DNA of 64,000 nucleotides, taken from contig NZ_FNNG01000002.1 of NCBI RefSeq assembly GCF_900106765.1, positions 186,001 to 250,000 on the forward strand, given 5' to 3'. The notes under the pieces were generated by a model that worked only from the letters and a program-made list of their open reading frames with translations, ran no database searches and was not told the DNA's origin. A program made the position numbers and the translations under genes. Shown here piece by piece: positions 15,503 to 23,174 of the stretch (the stretch's first letter is position 1; each line of letters starts with the position of its first letter). Origin of the DNA: Tepidimicrobium xylanilyticum. GTDB taxonomy: Bacteria > Bacillota > Clostridia > Tissierellales > Tepidimicrobiaceae.

Positions 15503-18415
15503 TTAGTTTTTAATAAACCTCAGTAACATAACCGTAGCTTCTGCCCTAGTTGCATTATTATTTCCTCCAATAATACTACCTAATAAGCCCTTCATAATTC
15601 CTGCATCTATTGCTTTAGCTACCGAATCCCTGGCCCATCCTTCAACTTCATCATCAAAATTAGACAATATATATGCTACCTCTTCCTCACTTAATTCATT
15701 ATCTAATAGGCTAGCTAATATAGAAGCTATCTCCTGCCTTTTTATTGGCGCATTAGGTCTAAAGCTGCCATCGCCATAGCCCTTAATAAGCCCAGCATTT
15801 ACAGCAGATAATACCTCTTTATAAAACCAATCTGAATCCTTTACATCCTTAAATGGACTGTCCAATTCAAAAGAATCCAATCCCAATATTCTAACCAGTA
15901 TTGCTATAAACTCAGCCCTTGTAATATCATCATTGGGCCTAAATTTGTCCTGGCTTCCCTTTACATATCCCATAGCAGCCATCTCTTCTATTTCCTGCTT
16001 AGCCCAATGGTTTTTAATATCTTCAAAACCTCCAGTGCCAATAAGGGGTATACCTAAATCTTTCACATCTTCCATCTTAGGCTCTTCATAGTCTCCGTTA
16101 CCTACCACAATACAGTCCGTCCATTTAACCCACATGGATTTGCTTTCCTCAAATATAAGCCTTAATGGACCAAAAGCGTTATTATATGCATAGCCTCCAT
16201 CGCTCTCATTTGGTACTAGCGGATATCCATCAACTGCATAAGCCAATATTATCTTCTTCAACTCCCCTTTTGAATTTACTATGCCCTCCATTAGATCCTT
16301 GCTACTTCTTATAATTTGATTATAATTCGGCCCACTAAATACCCTTACGCTGCTGGGTATCTCTACACCTTCCTTAAGTCCTACAACCTTGGATATAATA
16401 TCCCACAAGACTATGCCTTCAAATTCACGCACACCATCTCCAGTATATACATCCCTGACTATATGATCTGTCAAGGATTCTAATTGCCTTAGAGTAAAGG
16501 TCATAGGTTCCTTAATTTGGGAACCGGTTATTCTTAAAACTGGCATGTCTAGGTATTGTGTATAAACTCCTTGGTTGTGGTTCCAGGCTGCATCCTTACC
16601 TACTTCCTTGTAGGTGGATTCTCCAGAATCCTTCCTGTCCTCATCAAAGGATACAGGCTCTCCTCCTCCAATGATTATCTCCTTCAAAAACTGTACTTGA
16701 TTAGACCCATTAGGATCGTTATAATCCTTCTTACCAAATATAACCCTTACAGGCCCTCCATCATTACCTAAACCAGAATTATATCCTTCATCAGTAGACC
16801 TTATGACATAGGGGTATCCGTTAAAACCATAGGCTACTAATACAGGCATCCCCGTATGAAGAGGCACTTCACTAGAACCATCAAATCTTCCATCACCTAA
16901 ATCCTCTGGATTCTTTTCATAATATCCATACAATGAACTATCCTTTATCTCCTTGATAGTCATTGGTGCAAAATAATACCTATCGGCTGCTATAAACTGG
17001 ACACTAGTATTTTCATCTATATTGGGGTCTATTCCTATCTTAAGGAGTAAATCCCATAGTGGAATCCCCTTATACCGATTGTAATACCAGAAGTACTCGC
17101 TGTTGGATAAACTGTACTCATCTTCATACTTTAGATCATCCATGGCCTCTATATCAGAAACCTTAAGCCTTACCTCCCCATTCACCTTATTACCATGGAT
17201 AATTATCTCATAGTTGGTATATTTAAGGTCATCATAAGGCGGATAGGTATGCTCGTATATATTCTTTGCATCCTTCTCCTCTACGTAGATATAAGCAACA
17301 TTTGAGAATTCCTTGGCTGTGTTCTTATCCTGTTCATATACTAGCTTAAAGCAGCCATTGGCGTTATATTTTTCAGGCCTGTAACCTGCATCTGTGTCCA
17401 AATATACAAAGGGTACCTCATTTATTCCATAGGCAATAGTGTAATAGCCTACTTCCTCTATAGGTATAGTTAAGATGGTTTTTCTGGACTTATCCTTAAA
17501 TATTAGGTTTCCTGCCTTGGGGGTAACCTTTACGTAGTTGTCTACTAAGTATTTTGCATTTATTCCTTCATAGTTGTTTTGAACAACTTTCCCATCTACC
17601 TTTTCATAGTATGTAACCTGTTCCTGACCAGCAACATCCTCTTCGATCTGCCTCAAGGAAATAGCCCTATAGCCTTCCACCCCAGGACCTTCGATGGTAA
17701 AGGTTGCGCCAGTTATGGCATCTATATTATATGGAGCCCCAACATAGCTAATGTGCTTATAGGGTGAATCCTTGCTAATTCCTTGGCTAAGCTTTTCAGA
17801 TAGCCTCTCATCGCCAATGGTTATCTTCACAACCTCTTTTCCCCATTGAGATAGGTTCATATCATCAATACTTGTCTGACCAAAAGCTAATTTTGGAAAA
17901 CCCTTGTCCAAATCCTTGTTGGCAATCTCTTTATCTTCCCATCTAATTGGAGGTGAAAAATTGTTTTTAGGGAAATCGACCAACTCCAAAGTATACTTAG
18001 CTATCATGGGCTCAACTTTTTCCTTGGTCTTTTCAGTGAAATCTCGGAAGAAATAGGTGTTTTTAAGTTCGCTTATGGTCTTAGTAAATTCAAAACCATC
18101 AGCACAGGTAAACTTAACCTGATAGTCCTTGTCAGTCTTTAGGTTATCCTTACCTATTAATTCGAATAGGTCATACCCCTTTACCTTGATGATCTTGTGG
18201 AAATATAGGCTATTGTTTCCAGAAAAATATCTTTCCACCATCTGATACTTATCCCAGTCGGATTCTGTAATTTTGACATCCTCATAAACTCCTGTACCTG
18301 TAATCAATAGTTCAACTGCTGCAGCTTCAACTATGTCCCCTAGAAAGGCAAATTTGGAAAGTAGCATCCCTATTATTAATAGGACTGAAAATAATCTATT
18401 TCTTTTACCTTTCAT
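15503..18415 (-). CDS. S-layer-anchored protein with four SUOX-like repeats, a TGAT flavin motif and three SLH domains
   Basis: A 970-residue secreted protein. Signal peptide about 1-32. SUOX-like segments lie at roughly 32-202, 246-380, 402-585 and 622-775; typical pieces are YKGIPLWDLLLKIGI, FEGIVLWDIISKVVG, GGPVRVIFGKKDY and FGPLRLIFEESKSMWVKW. Between the first and second is DAITGATFT (TGAT at 235-238), resembling a covalent FMN attachment site, although a full FMN_bind domain around it is less clear. Three SLH domains (about 796-840, 855-900, 918-968) bind secondary cell-wall polymer, so it sits on the outer wall. It follows the shorter SLH gene at 18484. It could present flavin or another ligand at the cell surface; function is not established. 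Confidence 0.8.
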   Translation of the reverse strand: MKGKRNRLFSVLLIIGMLLSKFAFLGDIVEAAAVELLITGTGVYEDVKITESDWDKYQMVERYFSGNNSLYFHKIIKVKGYDLFELIGKDNLKTDKDYQVKFTCADGFEFTKTISELKNTYFFRDFTEKTKEKVEPMIAKYTLELVDFPKNNFSPPIRWEDKEIANKDLDKGFPKLAFGQTSIDDMNLSQWGKEVVKITIGDERLSEKLSQGISKDSPYKHISYVGAPYNIDAITGATFTIEGPGVEGYRAISLRQIEEDVAGQEQVTYYEKVDGKVVQNNYEGINAKYLVDNYVKVTPKAGNLIFKDKSRKTILTIPIEEVGYYTIAYGINEVPFVYLDTDAGYRPEKYNANGCFKLVYEQDKNTAKEFSNVAYIYVEEKDAKNIYEHTYPPYDDLKYTNYEIIIHGNKVNGEVRLKVSDIEAMDDLKYEDEYSLSNSEYFWYYNRYKGIPLWDLLLKIGIDPNIDENTSVQFIAADRYYFAPMTIKEIKDSSLYGYYEKNPEDLGDGRFDGSSEVPLHTGMPVLVAYGFNGYPYVIRSTDEGYNSGLGNDGGPVRVIFGKKDYNDPNGSNQVQFLKEIIIGGGEPVSFDEDRKDSGESTYKEVGKDAAWNHNQGVYTQYLDMPVLRITGSQIKEPMTFTLRQLESLTDHIVRDVYTGDGVREFEGIVLWDIISKVVGLKEGVEIPSSVRVFSGPNYNQIIRSSKDLMEGIVNSKGELKKIILAYAVDGYPLVPNESDGGYAYNNAFGPLRLIFEESKSMWVKWTDCIVVGNGDYEEPKMEDVKDLGIPLIGTGGFEDIKNHWAKQEIEEMAAMGYVKGSQDKFRPNDDITRAEFIAILVRILGLDSFELDSPFKDVKDSDWFYKEVLSAVNAGLIKGYGDGSFRPNAPIKRQEIASILASLLDNELSEEEVAYILSNFDDEVEGWARDSVAKAIDAGIMKGLLGSIIGGNNNATRAEATVMLLRFIKN

Positions 18416-18439
18416 AGTTTACCTCCTTCCATTATGGAT

Positions 18440-18467
18440 AAAGAGGGACAACCATTGTTTCCCTCTT
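18440..18467 (-). other. Hairpin between the two SLH genes
   Basis: AAAGAGGGACAA and the facing TTGTTTCCCTCTT region (18440-18467) form a near-perfect stem of about eleven pairs. On the minus strand it follows the first SLH gene; only a short T stretch follows, so partial termination or transcript processing is likely. Confidence 0.45.
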
Positions 18468-18483
18468 CATCTATTTATTAAAA

Positions 18484-19641
18484 CTATTTATTAAACAAGG
18501 CATTATATACTATTAAAGCTGCCTCTGCCCTAGTAACCACTTTTTTAGGTTCAAATTTTTCCTCAGCAACTCCCTTAAATACGCCTTGAGCATCTAACCA
18601 CGCCACTTGGTTAGCTGCCCATGATGAAACTTCGTCCTTATCTTCAAAAGATGTTTTTTCCATTACAAACTTGTTCATCTTCTCCTGATCTACTAGACCA
18701 GCTAGTACAGCAGCCCTTCCCACAACAGCAGCTAATTCTTCTCTAGTTATTTCTTTATCTGGTCTGAAAGTTCCATCAGTATACCCCGTAAATAAGCCTT
18801 CTCTAACGGCTGCTTCTACATAAGGAGCAAACCAGTTTTCAGCTTTTACATCGGTAAAGTTTCCAGAATATTCCTCTAGTTCATAGCCTATAGCTTCAAC
18901 TGCTATCTTGCAGAACTGAGCTCTTGTGAAAACATCACCTGGAGCAAATATATTATTACCTACTCCGCTTACAATTCCCCTCTTAGCAAGTTCATAGATG
19001 GCTGTTTCTGCAAATTTATACTCTTCTGTAATGTCGGTAAATACAATCTCCTCAATTTCTTTTACTGGCTCTATTTCCGGTTTTGTTAGTTCTTTAACCG
19101 ATTCCTCTGCTTGTTCAATAGCTTCTCCTACAGTTATTCTTACTACCAATTTAAATACAGTACCAAATTCTCCTTCTTCTTTTAACTTTCTATAGATGAC
19201 TATTTCCTCACTCTCTGGGTTATCGTCATTATCGATTGGCTCTCCATCAATCTCATAAGCTAAAACATATTTTAAATCTTGGTTTAATATATCTTGTAAA
19301 GTCTGTGGATCTATTGGATATCCATCTGATGCTTCAAAATTTACCAAAGCATTTTCAACAGTTAATCCAGCTACTTTCTCTAATATGTAAGCTAAGCTAA
19401 CCCCTTTAACCTTTACAGACTTTTGACCCGATTTACTGTTGTATATGTATTCTTCATTAATTTGGGCTTCTTCTGGCATAGCTTTTAAATCATCAAGGCT
19501 AAATTCCAATTCCTTTTCCACACCTGGTCCTGAAATTTTAATGGCAAAAGCGTTAACATTACCTGCAAATACTATTCCTTGTGACAATATTAATACCATT
19601 GCCATAATAATTGAGACAATTTTGAATTTTTTGATAAACAT
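18484..19641 (-). CDS. S-layer protein with one SUOX-like domain and three SLH domains
   Basis: A 385-residue secreted protein; signal peptide about 1-26 (VLILSQGIVFAG). One SUOX-like domain spans about 32-172: LEFSLDDLKAMPEEAQINEE, VKGVSLAYILEKVAG, FEASDGYPIDPQTLQDIL, YVLAYEIDGEPID and FKLVVRITVG. Three SLH domains follow (about 199-243, 261-305, 329-380) with YTDGTFRPDKEITREELAAV as a typical core. No cysteine lies in the SUOX-like domain. It is the first gene after the structured leader RNA and therefore the gene most directly under that element. It is a shorter relative of the 15503 protein. Confidence 0.82.
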   Translation of the reverse strand: MFIKKFKIVSIIMAMVLILSQGIVFAGNVNAFAIKISGPGVEKELEFSLDDLKAMPEEAQINEEYIYNSKSGQKSVKVKGVSLAYILEKVAGLTVENALVNFEASDGYPIDPQTLQDILNQDLKYVLAYEIDGEPIDNDDNPESEEIVIYRKLKEEGEFGTVFKLVVRITVGEAIEQAEESVKELTKPEIEPVKEIEEIVFTDITEEYKFAETAIYELAKRGIVSGVGNNIFAPGDVFTRAQFCKIAVEAIGYELEEYSGNFTDVKAENWFAPYVEAAVREGLFTGYTDGTFRPDKEITREELAAVVGRAAVLAGLVDQEKMNKFVMEKTSFEDKDEVSSWAANQVAWLDAQGVFKGVAEEKFEPKKVVTRAEAALIVYNALFNK

Positions 19642-19669
19642 AATACCTCCACCTTTCTAATTTATTTAA

Positions 19670-19915
19670 ATTTAGTCAAAACTAAATTTAAAGCAAATAA
19701 AGGGAGAGGAAAAATTTAAAGCAGCATCCCAGATGGAAATGCCGCATCTTTAAACTTCTCCTTTCCACTGGGAGGCTTGACCGTTTCCAGTCAAACCCTA
19801 TCGGCAAGTTGACCATAAATTTATAGTGTAAATTCCCAGGCCAAAATGCTCGGAGACTATGGAGCTATTCAACTATTCTACTTATTAATACTTTAACATA
19901 CAAATCTTCCTATGT
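19670..19915 (-). ncRNA. Structured 5' leader with terminator, candidate riboswitch (possibly Moco/Tuco class)
   Basis: Read on the minus strand the leader contains CTCCGAGC, GGCCTGGGAA, then a ten-pair hairpin capped by GAAA (GGTTTGACTG/CGGTCAAGCC), directly followed by TCCCAGTGGAAA. That last segment can pair with TTTCCATCTGGG further down (eleven pairs). The same downstream region can instead form a terminator: TTTAAAGATGCGGCAT with ATGCTGCTTTAAA, then a T run. Mutually exclusive pairings of this sort are the mark of a riboswitch. The conserved-looking blocks and the molybdo-enzyme-like genes downstream suggest the molybdenum/tungsten cofactor motif (RF01055), from memory only. It is not an FMN, TPP or cobalamin element by their known cores. 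Confidence 0.65.
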
Positions 19916-19923
19916 AAAGCTGT

Positions 19924-19951
19924 ATAGTATCAAAATTATCCATAATATCAA
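19924..19951 (-). promoter_or_regulatory. Candidate promoter for the SUOX/SLH/ECF locus
   Basis: On the minus strand TTGATA (19946-19951) and TACTAT (19924-19929) are 16 bases apart. Transcription would start near 19917, just before the structured leader. Confidence 0.45.
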
Positions 19952-20042
19952 ACAGTGTTTATAAGATATTTTGGCAGTTTTAATCTTTTTCTAAATATGC
20001 TAAACTATTACTATATAGACAAATTGTAACGGGGTGTTTTTA

Positions 20043-20552
20043 TTGAATAATCTATTTTTAACCGGAAGAATTGGAATAGGTAAATCTACAATATTAAAAA
20101 AGGTTTTAAATAATATAGACCTGTCCATCGGCGGCTATATTACAGAAAGAATATATGAAGGCTATTATAGACGATATATTGCGAAATCAGTAAAAAACCC
20201 TAATGAACAATATACAATAGTTAGATCTGATTCTAGGGATAACTCAAAGATATGGTTTCCTGAAGCTTTTGAAAAGGGGTTGGCACCACTCTTAGATAAA
20301 AGCCTAAAAAGTGACGATATTATAGTACTAGATGAATTAGGCTCATCAGAAAAGAATATAGATGTATTTACCTCTAAAATATTTGAATTATTGGATAGCC
20401 AAAAAATAGTATTTGGAGTTTTAAAGGATGAGGACTGTGAATTTTTGAACAATATTCGAAATAGGAAAGATGTAATGATAATTAGAATAACAGAGGGAAA
20501 TAGAGATCATATTTGGCAGGAAATTATTAACACACTTAAAAATTTTATTTAA
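20043..20552 (+). CDS. THEP1-like nucleoside-triphosphatase
   Basis: About 169 residues. The opening MNNLFLTGRIGIGKSTILKK carries the Walker A, and VLDELGSSEKN is a Walker B-type segment with a following acidic residue. GGYITERIYEGYYRRYI and the total size fit the DUF265/THEP1 family of small NTPases, whose biological role is unclear. The TTG at 20043 is preferred over the GTG at 20034 because GGGGTG lies just upstream and because the family normally begins right before LFLTG. It stands alone, divergent from the SUOX/SLH locus. Confidence 0.7.
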   Translation: MNNLFLTGRIGIGKSTILKKVLNNIDLSIGGYITERIYEGYYRRYIAKSVKNPNEQYTIVRSDSRDNSKIWFPEAFEKGLAPLLDKSLKSDDIIVLDELGSSEKNIDVFTSKIFELLDSQKIVFGVLKDEDCEFLNNIRNRKDVMIIRITEGNRDHIWQEIINTLKNFI

Positions 20553-20679
20553 ATATACTTAGCACTGTAATTCTCGGTCTATATATTTTTTTCTATATCA
20601 AATAACGTTAATAACTCCCTTAATGTGTTTAGTATAAAGTCAACATTTTATTTACATATTATTCTATTAATTGACTATA

Positions 20680-20710
20680 AAAAATACAGAGCATAAGGCT
20701 CCGTATTATT
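20680..20710 (-). terminator. Terminator downstream of the YjiH-type gene
   Basis: On the minus strand AATACGGAGC pairs with GCTCTGTATT around a five-base loop and is followed by a T run; an outer GACTAT/ATAGTC pair can extend it. Confidence 0.75.
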
Positions 20711-20716
20711 CATAGT

Positions 20717-22018
20717 CTAAAACATTATATGCAATATTGGCGCTGTTATAAGTATGGATAATATAACCCTTTCTATCCATATTATGATAATATCTTTTAA
20801 TGAAATTGGTATTTTGGTACCCATAATGCATGGTATTGAAGCAGAAAAGAATAATATCTCAGATACACTCACTATGGCTATAAGAAATCTAGTGATAATA
20901 GGAGCTTCTGTTACAATTAATGCTGGTAGAAACATCTCTGCTATACTAAGAGCCATTGCTTTAGCTGATAATAGTGGCTCAGGTACTCTTGTGATAAGGG
21001 TAAATGGATAGAATATATATCCAACTATATCAAACAAGGGCGTATATTCAGCTAGAACTACCCCTATAACACCAATGGACATTAGCAATGGCCCAATTGA
21101 TAAAGCTAGTATAACTCCAGATTTCAGATTATCCAATGTACTTTGCACAACAGTTGGGGCATTATCAAAGGCCTCCATCCCCTCTTCTAATGCCAGCTTA
21201 AACCTATTACCAGTATATAATTCTTCTGGATATCCTTCCTGATTATTATAATATGTGTCTGGCTTCTTGTTTAAAGGATAAAGTCTTGCTGTTATAGCTG
21301 TTACAATAAATGTAATAATCAATGTTAACCAGAAATATAAGAGCCATTGATCCATAATACCTAAAGTTTTAGCCACTATAATCATAAAGGTGGCAGATAC
21401 AGTTGAAAAACCAGTTGCTATAATAGCAGCTTCCTTTCCAGTATACTTACCTTCTTGATATACCTTATCAGTAATAAGCAAAGCTAGTGAATAACTGCCA
21501 ACAAACGAGGCTACAGCATCTATAGCAGACCTTCCGGGTGTTTTCCAAATTGGTTTCATAATAGGCTGCATAAAAACTCCAACAAACTCCATTAAACCAT
21601 AATTGACTAAAAATGCAAGAAATATTGATCCAATCGGAACTATTGTGATTACTGGGATGACGATTTTACTGTAGATAAATGGGATTACGCCTTCAGCCAT
21701 TAAAAATGCTGGTCCTCTATTAGAAATCCCCATCAATATGAATACAATTCCTAATATCTTAATGAGTGAAAAAACTGCTGTTGTTTTATCCTTGTTCCAA
21801 GTTTTGTTTACAAAAGGCAATATTCCGCCTACAGTTACTATTAAACCTGAATACACAGGCTCAAAGTAAGGCAATGTTTTAATATAGTTAACAATATGGT
21901 CTAGTGGAATAGAACTATTACCATTCACTTTAATAGGAACGAAGAACATGAATATTCCAATTGCTGCATATAAGATAAACTTAAATATTTTAATTCCATC
22001 ATATCTATTTTCAGCCAT
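20717..22018 (-). CDS. YjiH family nucleoside-recognition (GATE) domain membrane protein
   Basis: About 433 residues with ten or so membrane helices. ILYAAIGIFMFFVPIKVNG near the start, GRSAIDAVASFVGSYSLALL, STVSATFMIIVAKTLG and VTEAPIITRFLIAIVSVSEI match the YjiH branch of Gate/nucleoside-recognition proteins; some relatives act in transport or in spore development, and the substrate is unknown. An AGGAGG overlaps codons three to five of the longer frame starting at 22042, so I favour the internal ATG at 22018, although its spacing (13 bases) is long. Followed by a clear terminator. Confidence 0.75.
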   Translation of the reverse strand: MAENRYDGIKIFKFILYAAIGIFMFFVPIKVNGNSSIPLDHIVNYIKTLPYFEPVYSGLIVTVGGILPFVNKTWNKDKTTAVFSLIKILGIVFILMGISNRGPAFLMAEGVIPFIYSKIVIPVITIVPIGSIFLAFLVNYGLMEFVGVFMQPIMKPIWKTPGRSAIDAVASFVGSYSLALLITDKVYQEGKYTGKEAAIIATGFSTVSATFMIIVAKTLGIMDQWLLYFWLTLIITFIVTAITARLYPLNKKPDTYYNNQEGYPEELYTGNRFKLALEEGMEAFDNAPTVVQSTLDNLKSGVILALSIGPLLMSIGVIGVVLAEYTPLFDIVGYIFYPFTLITRVPEPLLSAKAMALSIAEMFLPALIVTEAPIITRFLIAIVSVSEILFFSASIPCIMGTKIPISLKDIIIIWIERVILSILITAPILHIMF

Positions 22019-22153
22019 TCTGTTTATAAAACCTCCTCTCATAACGATATACTTATTATATGATTTCTGTAATTATTTATGTCTTTCGTATATCAACCTA
22101 GCCTACATCCCTGCTTACGATACTTTAAATATAACATATGAATTTTACTTGCT

Positions 22154-23086
22154 TCAGAACTTGGATTTAGTAATAATCACATCCTTCATTATCTTTTTCA
22201 TATTGAACATATCAACTTTACCCGTTTCCTTTTCCATAGCGTTGGCTGTACCACAGGCAGCTGCAACCTTTAGTGCAAATTCAAAATCATAATCCCTATA
22301 TAATGATGCCACAAAACCTCCTACCATAGCATCACCAGAACCTGCTGGATTTATAGTTTCTATTTTAGGTACCCTAATCCTATAGATATATCCGTTATGA
22401 AAAGCTATAGAACCCTCATCTCCTAATGAAATAATCACTATTTCAATATCATTTTCCGCTAAGTATTTACCAGCTTGTACTAGTTCCATTTCCGATTGAA
22501 TTTTGCACCCCATTATCTCTTCTAGTTCTTCCCGATTGGGCTTGACAAAAAAAGGTTTAGCATCTACTCCTAGCTTTAAAGCTTCTCCACTGGTATCTAA
22601 GAAGAATTTCTTCCCTACTTCTTTAGCCATAATGATTAGGTTAGCATAGGTTTCAGGAGGTAAACCATGAGGAAGGCTTCCTGAAGCACAAATAATATCT
22701 ACTTCTTTTATAATCTCTTTATAAAGTTCATAAAAGGCCAATACTTCATTTCCCGATATGGATGGTCCTCTTTCTGATATTTTCGTACTAATTCCATTTT
22801 CAGAAATAATTGAGATGGAGCTTCTACTTTCTTCATTAATGGGGATAAATTCTTGTCTGATTCCCATAAGGTCTAGTTCTTTTTTAATATAATCACCATT
22901 TCTACCACCTAAAAAACCAGTGACCATCACCGGAACATTAAAGCCTTTTATCACATTCATCACATTTAACCCGCCACCTTCAGCAGTATATTGGATATCT
23001 GTAGCTACAAAGGATTTGCCTAACTGAAAATCTTTAATATTATACCTTCTTCCTATCGAAGGATTTAGACTTACTGTGAGAATCAA
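22154..23086 (-). CDS. PfkB-family hexose-phosphate kinase (1-phosphofructokinase-like)
   Basis: About 310 residues. MILTVSLNPSIGRRYNI, the glycine-rich substrate motif EGGGLNVMNVIKGFNVPVMV, TGFLGG and the C-terminal PfkB signature INPAGSGDAMVGGFVASL (the GSGD catalytic base region) mark the FruK/LacC/FruB-type subfamily, which phosphorylates 1-phosphofructose or tagatose-6-phosphate. The family usually has GKGxNVA at the substrate motif; here it is GGGLNVM. No PTS gene accompanies it. The TTG at 23086 has GGGGGAG upstream. A longer frame starting at 23122 would include the promoter -10 element, so it is rejected. Confidence 0.85.
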   Translation of the reverse strand: MILTVSLNPSIGRRYNIKDFQLGKSFVATDIQYTAEGGGLNVMNVIKGFNVPVMVTGFLGGRNGDYIKKELDLMGIRQEFIPINEESRSSISIISENGISTKISERGPSISGNEVLAFYELYKEIIKEVDIICASGSLPHGLPPETYANLIIMAKEVGKKFFLDTSGEALKLGVDAKPFFVKPNREELEEIMGCKIQSEMELVQAGKYLAENDIEIVIISLGDEGSIAFHNGYIYRIRVPKIETINPAGSGDAMVGGFVASLYRDYDFEFALKVAAACGTANAMEKETGKVDMFNMKKIMKDVIITKSKF

Positions 23087-23104
23087 ACTAGCTCCCCCCT
23101 TTTT

Positions 23105-23119
23105 TTCTACATTATACCA
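23105..23119 (-). promoter_or_regulatory. Extended -10 promoter of the PfkB kinase gene
   Basis: On the minus strand TGGTATAAT gives an extended -10 (TG then one base then TATAAT, hexamer at 23111-23116). It lies about 25 bases before the TTG start and supports that start. Confidence 0.6.
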
Positions 23120-23174
23120 CATTAACCTACAAATAATTTAATTGATGTTTACTTCAAAAGGGAGGAGCAAAAAA

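Noticed and set aside
19670-19915. FMN (RFN), TPP or cobalamin riboswitch
   Set aside because: Flavin-linked genes downstream made FMN tempting, but the conserved cores of these classes are absent.
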